A DNA stretch of 12,189 bases from Baffinella frigidus (taxonomy: Eukaryota > Cryptophyceae > Cryptomonadales > Baffinellaceae): NCBI GenBank assembly GCA_026770585.1, contig MU646557.1:89032-101220 (forward strand). The letters are read 5' to 3'. A program made the translations under genes and the position numbers. Below the pieces are notes generated by a model, which was not told the DNA's origin, searched no databases, and worked only from the letters and a program-made list of their open reading frames with translations. This document shows positions 9,301-11,350 of the stretch, piece by piece; within the stretch, counting starts at the first letter, position 1; the number at the start of each line of letters is the position of its first letter.

Positions 9301-9736
9301 CAGTTTCTCATGAGCGAGGTACCCCTGTAATACTCACCCCCCCCCCCTGGCGGCGGGCACTCTCTCGGGCGGAGGGCGCGAACACCCCAGAGGAGAAGAC
9401 AGCGGCGCTCCCACACGGACCCACACAGACCCACACAGACTCACTCACACTCACACTCACTCTTTCTCTCTCTCGCTTTCTCTCTCTCTCTCTCACCCCC
9501 CACCCTCCCCCCCTCTCTCTCTCTGTCTGTCTCTCTCTCTCACGCACACTCCCTGGCGGCAGGCGCTCACTCGGGCGGACACCGCACAGACCCCAGAGGA
9601 AAAAGCAGCGGCGCTCGCCGACGCCAAGGAGGTCGCGGCCCGCAAAGACTCCCGCACCCAAGACCTCCAAGCCCTCGCGGAGCACTACAGGGAGCTCGCT
9701 GCCGCGGCCCCCGCCCTCGCCTCCAAAGGCTCATAA
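937..9736 (+). CDS. HPD: HPPD-like (4-hydroxyphenylpyruvate dioxygenase family) gene, C-terminal part, 8 exons
   Basis: Proposed join: 937-1032, 2340-2444, 3468-3545, 4212-4260, 6279-6358, 7496-7567, 8418-8495, 9563-9736. This gives one open frame of 243 residues ending in TAA. HPPD is a non-haem iron(II) enzyme of the vicinal-oxygen-chelate fold that converts 4-hydroxyphenylpyruvate to homogentisate, in tyrosine breakdown and, in algae and plants, in plastoquinone and tocopherol synthesis. Family marks seen in order are YRNL, ILVD (the Y-to-D span of 28 residues equals the family spacing I recall), LLQIFT, FLEFIQR with the glutamate iron ligand, and GGFGIRNF. Odd features: the second histidine ligand is missing, four extra residues lie between FT and FLE, and an unrelated helical tail of about 107 residues is appended. 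The N-terminal half, with the first histidine, lies upstream of the window. It may be a divergent paralogue or a decaying copy. The family call is fairly secure for exons 2-5, and the joining of exons 6-8 is inferred from phase. Confidence 0.65.
1056..1162 (+). mobile_element. Family A palindromic element, copy 1
   Basis: A 107-bp MITE-like element with near-perfect terminal inverted repeats, GTATCCCTTAGGTGGCGAG and CTCGCCACTTAAGGGATAC. Inside are an 18-bp perfect palindrome (1075-1092, CTGGTCAAATTTGACCAG), a GGTCCTAGG doublet and the core CCCTACCGTAGGG. It is flanked by TA on both sides if the TIR is taken to begin at TCCC. It has no coding capacity, so it is non-autonomous. Confidence 0.8.
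1300..1458. mobile_element. Foldback element with nested hairpin
   Basis: Arms at 1300-1331 and 1427-1458 are inverted repeats of about 32 bp with a few mismatches (CCTTGGTCGGATAGCGAGGG against CCCTCGCTATCCGAGCAAGG). Within the loop, 1391-1410 forms a perfect hairpin, GACTGCAC AAAA GTGCAGTC. It lies in intron 1. The overlapping reading frames on both strands here come from the palindrome. Confidence 0.7.
1639..1724. mobile_element. 86-bp near-perfect palindrome
   Basis: The two halves (GCGATCCACTAAGTGCGGTC and onward, against the complement of GACCGCACCAAGTGGATCGC) pair over almost the whole length around a GGCGCC centre. The arm itself repeats a CCACTT-type motif three times. This is a foldback or MITE-like unit in intron 1. 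Confidence 0.75.
1786..1870 (+). pseudogene. Decayed copy of exon 2
   Basis: TTGGAGGAAAGTAAGGCGGG, then GAAGCAGTCTCGCGCGGCCG, then CTGCCTCCTCCTCG follow exon 2 along most of its length. Substitutions and small indels break the RGRYRNL frame. It is probably the oldest of the exon-2 copies. Confidence 0.6.
1871..2160. repeat. Hairpin and imperfect tandem repeats in intron 1
   Basis: CTACAGAAC (1871-1879) pairs with GTTCTGTAG (1893-1901). From about 1930 to 2125, units with CACTGATCTCTGGTTCCTGA and GCACTGCGTACT recur two to three times at a period of about 70 bp. ACCAAGGGGATTCAGTTTCC is then doubled at about 2122 and 2144. No coding signal. Confidence 0.6.
2171..2286 (+). pseudogene. Two partial exon-2 copies in series
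   Basis: At 2171-2199, GGGCGGTACCGCAACCTCTA repeats the second half of exon 2 (RGRYRNLY). At 2230-2286, behind a complete CTTGCCCGCAG acceptor, lies the first half: LEGCKTKVWEAVSRDRHRN, then CGTGAGAG where the real exon continues. The second copy keeps its frame and a usable acceptor, so a skipped or alternative exon is not excluded. Confidence 0.6.
2340..2444 (+). CDS. HPD: Exon 2: HPPD-like YxNL region
   Basis: Acceptor GTGTCCGCAG, then 105 bp in phase 0 (35 codons), then donor CAG|GTTCCC. It reads LEEHKVQVWEAVSRGRYRNL, then YLLLRDQIPEKLYLQ. RYRNL corresponds to the HPPD TYYxNL motif. Joined to exon 3, the distance from this Tyr to the Asp of ILVD is 28 residues, matching plant and bacterial HPPD as I recall them. 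The usual proline-rich stretch before YY is absent. This is the only complete copy among at least four partial versions between 1786 and 3020. Confidence 0.7.
2483..2729. repeat. (GGTGTAG)n / (GGTGCAG)n minisatellite at the start of intron 2
   Basis: About 35 heptamers of GGTGTAG, changing to GGTGCAG near 2670, with occasional GTTGTAGTGCA breaks. The array begins at ATCGTGCAGG|GTGTAG, which has the form of a splice donor. Long open frames across it on either strand are by-products of the 7-bp period. Confidence 0.9.
2834..2937. repeat. 30-bp tandem repeat, about 3.5 units
   Basis: The unit CCCGGAAATTCCGTGGGGTA plus CGTGACCACA repeats with almost no divergence, indicating recent amplification. 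The unit length is divisible by three and stop-free in several frames, which creates spurious open frames on both strands. It contains a near-palindrome CGGAAATTCCG. Confidence 0.9.
2967..3020 (+). pseudogene. Partial exon-2 copy (3' half)
   Basis: AAGGACGGTACCGGAACCTC and onward reads GRYRNLYLLLRVQILET, the second half of exon 2 with substitutions. No good acceptor lies directly before it. It sits between the 30-bp repeat and the exon-3 copies. Confidence 0.6.
3059..3271 (+). pseudogene. Two partial copies of exon 3
   Basis: Copies at 3059-3100 (IVRSQILVDIQGSQ) and 3230-3271 (IVRNQILVYIQGSQ) each follow a CCCTTTCAG acceptor, as the real exon 3 does. Both match exon 3 through the first 12 codons and then diverge. 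The first retains ILVD and the second has ILVY. The copies start 171 bp apart and are separated by CTGA repeats. Confidence 0.7.
3121..3228. repeat. (CTGA)n microsatellite
   Basis: Runs of GACTGACTGACTG interrupted twice by CTTGACTCTTTCAGAC-like segments. It occupies the place of the pyrimidine tract before the second exon-3 copy. Confidence 0.85.
3278..3365. repeat. (TGCC)n microsatellite
   Basis: About 21 nearly perfect CTGC/TGCC units. The reading frame through it gives L-P-A-C repeats and is not a gene. Confidence 0.95.
3418..3450. repeat. Short (CCCTACA)n heptamer tract
   Basis: ACCCTACACCCTACACCCTG, the reverse-complement orientation of the GGTGTAG satellite, directly upstream of the exon-3 pyrimidine tract and acceptor. 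Confidence 0.8.
3468..3545 (+). CDS. HPD: Exon 3: HPPD-like ILVD...LLQIFT
   Basis: Acceptor GGCCTTTCAG, 78 bp in phase 0 (26 codons), donor CAG|GTTTTT. It reads IVRNQILVDIQGEDCLLQIF, then TCKILQ. ILVD, a turn with Gly, and LLQIFT are the HPPD signature of the form LGILVDRDDQGTLLQIFTKP. Here FT is followed by CKILQ rather than KPVGDRPT. Two truncated copies lie upstream at 3059 and 3230. This exon is one of the strongest reasons for the family call. Confidence 0.8.
3567..3727. mobile_element. Family C palindromic element, copy 1
   Basis: A 161-bp element with TIRs CCACACACCGGACTGCGAAG and CCCTTCGTAGCCCACTGTGTGG. Inside are a degenerate CCGTACGGTAGG core, an ACCCGTAGGGGCAT stretch and a small palindrome CGGCCCGATTTGGGCCG. 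It lies about 20 bp after the exon-3 donor, inside intron 3. The second copy at 4881-5039 aligns end to end. No clear target duplication. Confidence 0.75.
3728..3968. repeat. Intron 3 spacer with small palindromes and a 16-bp tandem repeat
   Basis: GACAGCTGTC and GAGATGGTCCCATCTC are short palindromes near 3770 and 3787. From about 3905 to 3968, units of the form AAGTTTGCACTTGAG are repeated four times with changes, one containing the palindrome CACTTAAGTG. A single similar unit recurs near 5477. Confidence 0.65.
3967..4210 (+). repeat. (CCCTCAA/CCCTCAC)n heptamer minisatellite at the end of intron 3
   Basis: About 34 heptamers, CCCTCAC, CCCTCAA and CCCTAGAA variants, end exactly in CTCAACCAG|GAG, the exon-4 acceptor. 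The array therefore supplies the pyrimidine-rich tract. The frame reading through it into exon 4 is open by chance and is not coding. Confidence 0.9.
4212..4260 (+). CDS. HPD: Exon 4: HPPD-like FLExIQR with the iron-ligand glutamate
   Basis: Acceptor CAACCAG. It reads EHAGDEAPFLEFIQRV. FLEFIQR matches the HPPD motif FLE(I/V)IQR, whose Glu is the third iron ligand. A conventional donor TGCAAG|GTGTCC would end the exon at 4265 in phase 0, but exon 5 then goes out of frame. A GC donor, GTCT|GCAAGG, ending at 4260 in phase 1 restores the frame and places four residues (VWCG) between IQR and GFG, the same spacing as the animal-type enzymes I recall. I prefer the GC donor; a missed micro-exon is the alternative. 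Confidence 0.7.
4261..4830 (+). repeat. Duplicated exon-4 donor segments in intron 4
   Basis: TCTGCAAGGTG recurs after the real exon end: AGAGTCTGCAAGGTGGTCC at about 4330, CCAGCGAGTCTGCAAGGTGC at about 4412 and TTGTCTGCAAGGTCATCC at about 4608, with a weaker CCTGCAAGGTC near 4810. A longer flank (CTCGCAGGA..., then GAACGGTTGCGGGGTGGGCT) is shared between about 4370-4418 and 4752-4799. These are local duplications of the exon end plus intron start. Confidence 0.7.
4499..4594. mobile_element. 96-bp foldback element
   Basis: Arms at 4499-4531 and 4562-4594 are 33-bp inverted repeats with three mismatches (ACGAATGCTTCG... and CAATAGCGAAGCATTCGT). The centre, 4540-4553, is a perfect palindrome AAGTTTCGAAACTT. 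A lone left-arm fragment, CTACACGAATGCTTCACTAC, is at about 4308-4327. It is AT-richer than its surroundings. Confidence 0.75.
4881..5039. mobile_element. Family C palindromic element, copy 2
   Basis: A 159-bp element with TIRs CCACACAGCGGACTTCGAAG and CCCTTCGTAGCCCGCTGTGTGG. The interior matches copy 1 throughout, including ATAACCCTCAAGCG, CCCTACGGTAGGCAAACCGT, GGATAAGGTAACGGAAAC and CGGCCCAAAATGGGCCG. Intron 4. Confidence 0.8.
5040..5990. other. Intron 4 interior, no gene recognised
   Basis: Partly AT-rich (about 5130-5420). GCAGGAATG followed by a CGGGACGGA-like stretch recurs at about 5087 and 5521. ATCAAGCCAGGTCCGTCCTT occurs three times with changes (about 5565, 5802, 5844). A small hairpin TTCAAGGCATTTCCCTTGAA lies near 5657, and CATGAC...GTCATG at about 5742-5772. 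An open frame at 5228-5473 lacks the codon bias of the real exons and I do not call it. Confidence 0.5.
5999..6072 (+). repeat. (CTT)n microsatellite
   Basis: About 24 TTC/CTT units. It serves as a pyrimidine-rich stretch upstream of the exon-5 copy. The polyserine frame through it is not coding. Confidence 0.95.
6129..6180 (+). pseudogene. Partial copy of exon 5
   Basis: Acceptor CCCCGACAG, then CEGFGIRNLFTLFLSLW in the same phase as exon 5. The match then stops at GTGGGGTTTACC. It starts 150 bp before exon 5. The intervening DNA is a doubled GTTTACC.ACA..C..AAACCCTG-type repeat. The conserved frame and acceptor leave open an alternative 3' end, but the second half of the exon is missing. 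Confidence 0.65.
6279..6358 (+). CDS. HPD: Exon 5: HPPD-like GGFGxxNF region
   Basis: Acceptor CCAAAAGCAG, 80 bp, donor GAG|GTCCGT; phase 1 in and phase 0 out. It reads CGGFGIRNFLTLFLSMEVSK, then AISDQE. This fits the HPPD C-terminal motif CGGFGKGNFSELFKSIEEYE, the helix that closes the active site: the glycines, Phe, Asn-Phe, Leu-Phe, Ser and Glu are in register. The GKGN element is replaced by GIRN. Known HPPDs end soon after this helix, but here the frame continues into exon 6. Confidence 0.8.
6381..6472. repeat. Cluster of small hairpins in intron 5
   Basis: Three adjacent stems: CCGCTAC/GTAGCGG (6381-6401), ACTCAGTATAC/GTATACTGAGT (6402-6432) and CAGTGA/TCACTG (6434-6455). AGTATACGAGATAGCGTAT (about 6457-6475) also pairs back with 6406-6430. 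The cluster abuts the family A element at 6473. Confidence 0.7.
6473..6580 (-). mobile_element. Family A palindromic element, copy 2 (reversed)
   Basis: GTATCCCTCAAGTGGCCAGT at the left and GGCCACTTAAGGGGTAT at the right. The core CCCTACCGTAGGG and CCTAGGACCTGCCTAG lie between. The variable stem is 6541-6562, GTGGGGTCAATTTTGACCCC plus AC, reversed relative to copy 1. Confidence 0.75.
6581..7065. repeat. Intron 5 interior with short direct and inverted repeats
   Basis: GACTGGTTCAA (6812-6822) is inverted relative to TTGAACCAGTC at 6835-6845 and 6856-6866. TATCCTTATGGACATAAGGA and variants occur three times between about 6875 and 6938, each a small palindrome. Nothing coding was recognised. 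Confidence 0.6.
7066..7407 (+). pseudogene. Three upstream copies of exon 6
   Basis: Copies at 7066-7110 (DAVRRQDAAAEKAAL), 7242-7280 (DALRWKDEEEDRS) and 7363-7407 (DAVRRKDKEAEKAAL), each directly after a CAG or ACAG acceptor. Between them, CCCCCTACACCTCTCCACTC and (A)AACGA.T-type intron segments are also repeated, so the duplicated unit is intron end plus exon, about 120-176 bp. All keep the reading frame of exon 6 but lack its donor end. Confidence 0.7.
7496..7567 (+). CDS. Exon 6: charged linker of the HPPD-like protein
   Basis: Acceptor CACGAGCAG, 72 bp in phase 0 (24 codons), donor CAG|GTCCCT. It reads DAVRRKDKEAEKAAARSIHL, then LTCQ, a charged helical segment. It is the last and only complete of four tandem copies. 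I assign it to the same gene because it is in phase with exons 5 and 7 and shows the same exon-duplication habit. It has no counterpart in ordinary HPPD. Confidence 0.5.
7579..7639 (-). pseudogene. Fragment of the minus-strand gene's last exon between direct repeats
   Basis: CTTTCCCAGAAACGT occurs at 7579-7593 and again, identical, at 7625-7639. Between them, 7594-7619 matches 11422-11447 (inside the minus-strand terminal exon) at 24 of 26 positions, in the same orientation. It looks like a captured exon fragment flanked by a 15-bp duplication. Confidence 0.6.
7640..8060. other. Intron 6 spacer
   Basis: CCACCTCCTGACATGCCAGGTCC at 7666-7688 repeats the 3' end of exon 6 with its donor (7548-7570). 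GCTTGTTCGCAGAC occurs near 7702 and again as GGCTTGTTCGCAGAC near 7997. No other gene signal was seen. Confidence 0.5.
8061..8387 (+). repeat. 110-bp tandem repeat carrying the 5' part of exon 7
   Basis: Units start at 8061, 8173 and 8281 with GACACTGA(A/C)GAGATTGG, and a fourth (GCATCTGAAGAGATTGG) runs into exon 7 at 8388. The first, third and fourth contain an acceptor-like CAG followed by TTGGACGAGAGCAACC or a close variant (L-D-x-S-N). Only the fourth joins to the complete exon. The second is divergent after about 50 bp. Confidence 0.75.
8418..8495 (+). CDS. Exon 7 of the HPPD-like gene
   Basis: Acceptor GGGGCACAG, 78 bp in phase 0 (26 codons). It reads LDESNPILTEISDAMTAHAL, then VPPGSR. 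The donor would be AGG|GCGTAG, again a GC form; in the two partial downstream copies the same place reads AGG|GTGTAG or AGG|GTGTCG. GC-rich third positions and in-phase joins on both sides support it. Function unknown; it forms part of the C-terminal extension. Confidence 0.5.
8496..8609 (+). repeat. (GGTGTAG)n minisatellite starting at the exon-7 donor
   Basis: About 16 heptamers begin at the very first intron base after exon 7. The same heptamer resumes after the exon-7 copies at 8714 and 8917. This mirrors the array at 2483-2729. Confidence 0.9.
8671..8917 (+). pseudogene. Two downstream partial copies of exon 7
   Basis: 8671-8714 reads DAKAAHALVPPKFR and 8873-8917 reads SDALTAHALVSPEFR. 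Each ends AGG|GTGT and is followed by GGTGTAGG-type repeats. GGCCCCAAAG precedes both. Between them at 8801-8850, CTGTCAGCTTGGTACAGTCT is doubled. The last copy could serve as an alternative 3' end for exon 7, since it has the GT donor the complete copy lacks. Confidence 0.6.
8918..9068 (+). repeat. Short GGTGTAG array and (CA)n/(CT)n microsatellite
   Basis: GGTGTAGGATGTAG-type heptamers to about 8975, then alternating CTCTCTCT and CACACACA runs to 9068. The second part is the pyrimidine-rich lead-in to the first exon-8 copy at 9091. Confidence 0.85.
9091..9251 (+). pseudogene. Two upstream copies of the start of exon 8
   Basis: 9091-9145 follows acceptor GGTGGCAG and reads ALTRADTAQTPEEKKAAH. 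9232-9251 follows GGCCGGCAG and reads ALARADT before joining the family B element. Both are in the same phase as exon 8. Confidence 0.65.
9252..9329. mobile_element. Family B palindromic element, copy 1 (left end lost)
   Basis: ACCTCGCTCATGGA at the left is a trimmed TIR. The right end GAGCGAGGTACCCCTGTA is intact. The core is CCCTACTGTAGGG with TCCTAGGGGGG. The left end merges directly into an exon-8 copy. Confidence 0.7.
9356..9410 (+). pseudogene. Third partial copy of exon 8
   Basis: GGCACTCTCTCGGGCGGAGG, then ACCCCAGAGGAGAAGACAGC, then GGCGCTC follow exon 8 with small changes that disturb the frame. The acceptor position reads GGCGGG instead of GGCAGG, so it is probably not spliced. Confidence 0.6.
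9413..9548 (+). repeat. (CA)n/(CT)n microsatellite before exon 8
   Basis: ACACAGACCCACACAGAC, CACTCACACTC, then long CTCTCT runs with C-rich breaks. It leads into CCCTGGCGGCAG, the exon-8 acceptor. Confidence 0.9.
9563..9736 (+). CDS. Exon 8: terminal exon, alanine-rich helical tail
   Basis: Acceptor CTGGCGGCAG, 174 bp in phase 0: 57 residues and TAA at 9734-9736. It reads ALTRADTAQTPEEKAAALAD, then AKEVAARKDSRTQDLQALAE, then HYRELAAAAPALASKGS. It is rich in Ala, Glu, Lys and Arg with heptad-like spacing, so an amphipathic helix or coiled coil is likely. Codon use is strongly GC-ending. Three partial copies precede it. No polyadenylation signal of a known type was found directly downstream. 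I recognise no family. Confidence 0.6.
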   Translation, partial: ALTRADTAQTPEEKAAALADAKEVAARKDSRTQDLQALAEHYRELAAAAPALASKGS

Positions 9737-9790
9737 CTTCTGAAAGCTCATAACCTCTGGCCCCAGCCCTCACCTCCGAAGGTTCATAAC
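9713..9790 (+). repeat. Duplication of the stop-codon region
   Basis: CCCTCGCCTCCAAAGGCTCA with TAAC (to about 9737) recurs as CCCTCACCTCCGAAGGTTCA with TAAC at 9767-9790. A third short piece, GAAAGCTCATAACCTC, lies between them. Each copy preserves the TCATAA stop context. Confidence 0.7.
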
Positions 9791-9848
9791 CTCCCGGGCG
9801 GGACGGGCCCGCGTCAGGGTTTGAGTACGGGGGTGCCTTGAGAGCTAT

Positions 9849-9938
9849 GATAGCCCGTAAGTGTCCATGGGGTCTGAAGTGCCCCCAAAGAGGTCCTAGG
9901 CAGGTCCTAGGGCCCTACGGTAGGGCGTATGCGCCTAC
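9849..9938 (+). mobile_element. Family A element, copy 3 (right end replaced by family B)
   Basis: A degenerate left end (ATAGCCCGTAAGTGTCC), a decayed stem (GGGGTCTGAAGTGCCCCC), then AGAGGTCCTAGGCAGGTCCT and CCCTACGGTAGGGCGTATGC. At GCGCCTAC it passes straight into a family B element, so the right arm is missing. Confidence 0.65.
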
Positions 9939-10057
9939 AGGGGTGCCTCGCTCGTAAGAAACGCCCCCCCCCCTAGGACTACCATAGGAGCCTAGGTATG
10001 GTCCTACTGTAGGGTCCTAGGGGGGGTCTGGTTTCTTGTGCGCGAGGTACCCCTGTA
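9936..10057. mobile_element. Family B element, copy 2
   Basis: 122 bp; TIRs TACAGGGGTGCCTCGCTCGT and GCGCGAGGTACCCCTGTA. Interior: a C run, CCTAGGTATGGTCCTACTGT and AGGGTCCTAGGGGGG. Flanking TA on both sides. Confidence 0.8.
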
Positions 10058-10094
10058 GACGCTCCCCGGGAGTCTGTTCATGTGCGGACTACAT

Positions 10095-10217
10095 GTACAG
10101 GGGTGCCTCGCTCATAAGAGACTGCCTCCCTCTAGGACCCTACAGTAGGGCTATGCCTATGGCCCTACGGTGGTCCCAGGGGGGTAGGGCAGTTTCTTAT
10201 GAGCGAGGCACCCCTGT
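10095..10217. mobile_element. Family B element, copy 3
   Basis: 123 bp; TACAGGGGTGCCTCGCTCAT to ATGAGCGAGGCACCCCTGT. The change of A to G in both TIRs (GGTGCC and GGCACC) is matched, so pairing is preserved. Core CCCTACAGTAGGG. Confidence 0.85.
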
Positions 10218-10245
10218 GACGTGGGCCTGCCTCCTCACACGCAAG

Positions 10246-10350
10246 GTATCCCTCAAGTGGCGAGTAGGTTCACACGCCCTACGGTAGGGCCCTAGGACCT
10301 GCCTAGGGCGAGTTAGAGCGACTAATCGCCCGTCGAACACTTAAGGGATT
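10246..10350 (-). mobile_element. Family A element, copy 4 (reversed)
   Basis: GTATCCCTCAAGTGGCGAGT to ACACTTAAGGGAT. Core CCCTACGGTAGGGCCCTAGG. The inner stem at 10306-10331 (GGGCGAGTTAG with CTAATCGCCC) has a sequence unlike the other copies but still folds. Confidence 0.75.
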
Positions 10351-10370
10351 AGCGCTCACGCATCCCGGAC

Positions 10371-10491
10371 TACAGGGGTACCTCGCTCATAAGAAACCAG
10401 ACCCCTCTAGGACCCTGCAGTAGGACAACACCCAGGGTCCTATGGTGGTCTTAGGGGGGGGGGCGTTTCTTATGAGCGAAGTACCCCTGTA
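10371..10491. mobile_element. Family B element, copy 4
   Basis: 121 bp; TACAGGGGTACCTCGCTCAT to ATGAGCGAAGTACCCCTGTA. Core CCCTGCAGTAGG, then CAGGGTCCTATGGTGGTC and a G run. Confidence 0.85.
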
Positions 10492-10541
10492 TCCGCTCGG
10501 GATGCGGATAGTCCCCCGGGGGGGCGACGGGCTTCGAGCGA

Positions 10542-10664
10542 TACAGGGGTACCTCGCTCATAAGAAACTGCCCCCCCCCCCCAGGACCAGCAGAGGGCCC
10601 TAGACATGGTCCTGCTGTAGGGTCCTAGGGGGAGGCAGTTTCTTATGGGCGAGGTACCCCTGTA
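10542..10664. mobile_element. Family B element, copy 5
   Basis: 123 bp; TIRs of about 30 bp, one mismatch (TACAGGGGTACCTCGCTCAT and ATGGGCGAGGTACCCCTGTA). Its right-hand TA is also the first TA of the family A copy that follows. Confidence 0.85.
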
Positions 10665-10770
10665 TCCCTTAACTGGCGATGGGGTCGAATTCGACCCCGA
10701 AGAGATCGTAGGCAGGTCCTAGCTAGCTAGGGCCCTACGGTAGGGTGTATGAGCCTACTCGCCAAATACA
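10662..10770 (+). mobile_element. Family A element, copy 5
   Basis: GTATCCCTTAACTGGCGATG to CTCGCCAAATACA (right end decayed). A perfect 18-bp palindrome, GGGGTCGAATTCGACCCC, is at 10681-10698. Core CCCTACGGTAGGGTGTATGA preceded by CTAGCTAGCTAGG. Directly abuts family B copy 5. Confidence 0.75.
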
Positions 10771-10815
10771 TAGCAGCCGCAATCACTCCCCGCGCGAGCA
10801 AACGACAACCCTTCT

Positions 10816-10926
10816 GTATCCCTTGAGTGGCCAGGCGGTCAAATTTGACCGACAAGAGGTCCTAGGCAGGTCCTAGCTAGGGCCCTACGGTAGGGCGTAT
10901 GCGCCTACTCGCCACTTAAGGGATAC
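10816..10926 (+). mobile_element. Family A element, copy 6
   Basis: 111 bp; GTATCCCTTGAGTGGCCAGG to CTCGCCACTTAAGGGATAC. Stem 10836-10851 is a perfect palindrome, CGGTCAAATTTGACCG. AGAGGTCCTAGGCAGGTCCT and CCCTACGGTAGGGCGTATGC are present in full. With copy 1, the best-preserved member. Confidence 0.85.
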
Positions 10927-10963
10927 ACATTTTCCTCACCCACACCCCATATCTCAACCTCAC

Positions 10964-11084
10964 TACAGGGGTACCTCGCTCATAAGAAACCAGACCCCTC
11001 TAGGACCCTACAGTAGGACCATACCTAGGGTCCTATGGTGGTCCTATGGGGGGGGGCGTTTCTTATGAGCGGGTTACCCCTGTA
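10964..11084. mobile_element. Family B element, copy 6
   Basis: 121 bp; TACAGGGGTACCTCGCTCAT to ATGAGCGGGTTACCCCTGTA. Interior nearly identical to copy 4 (CCAGACCCCTCTAGGACCCT; CTAGGGTCCTATGGTGGTCC). Confidence 0.85.
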
Positions 11085-11102
11085 TCGCCCTGCAGCGCGC
11101 CC

Positions 11103-11299
11103 TGCCATGCGCAGCACTTGCAACGCGATTTCATCCCGCCAGGCATTTAAATTAAATGCTCGAAATGCATACTTTTGGCGTCATTTTGGCGTCAGATTCT
11201 GGCTGAAGTGGCCAAATTGGCAACTTCTGACGCCACATGTATGCATTTCGAGCATTTAATTTCAACGCCTGGCGAGATGAGATTGGGCGCTGCGCACAC
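11103..11299. mobile_element. Foldback element with exon-like flanks
   Basis: Arms 11137-11172 and 11239-11274 are 36-bp inverted repeats (34 of 36 pair): CGCCAGGC, then AAATTAAATGCTCGAAATGC, then ATAC. Inner TGGCGTCAGA and TCTGACGCCA also pair. Outside the arms, GCCATGCGCAGC...AACGCGATT on the left and GATTGGGCGCTGCGCA on the right both resemble the minus-strand terminal exon, in opposite orientations. An AT-rich centre in a GC-rich setting. Confidence 0.75.
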
Positions 11300-11350
11300 C
11301 ACACCACCCCCCGCGCGACAACCTCCTGTGTACATGTTTACCCAACCTCA

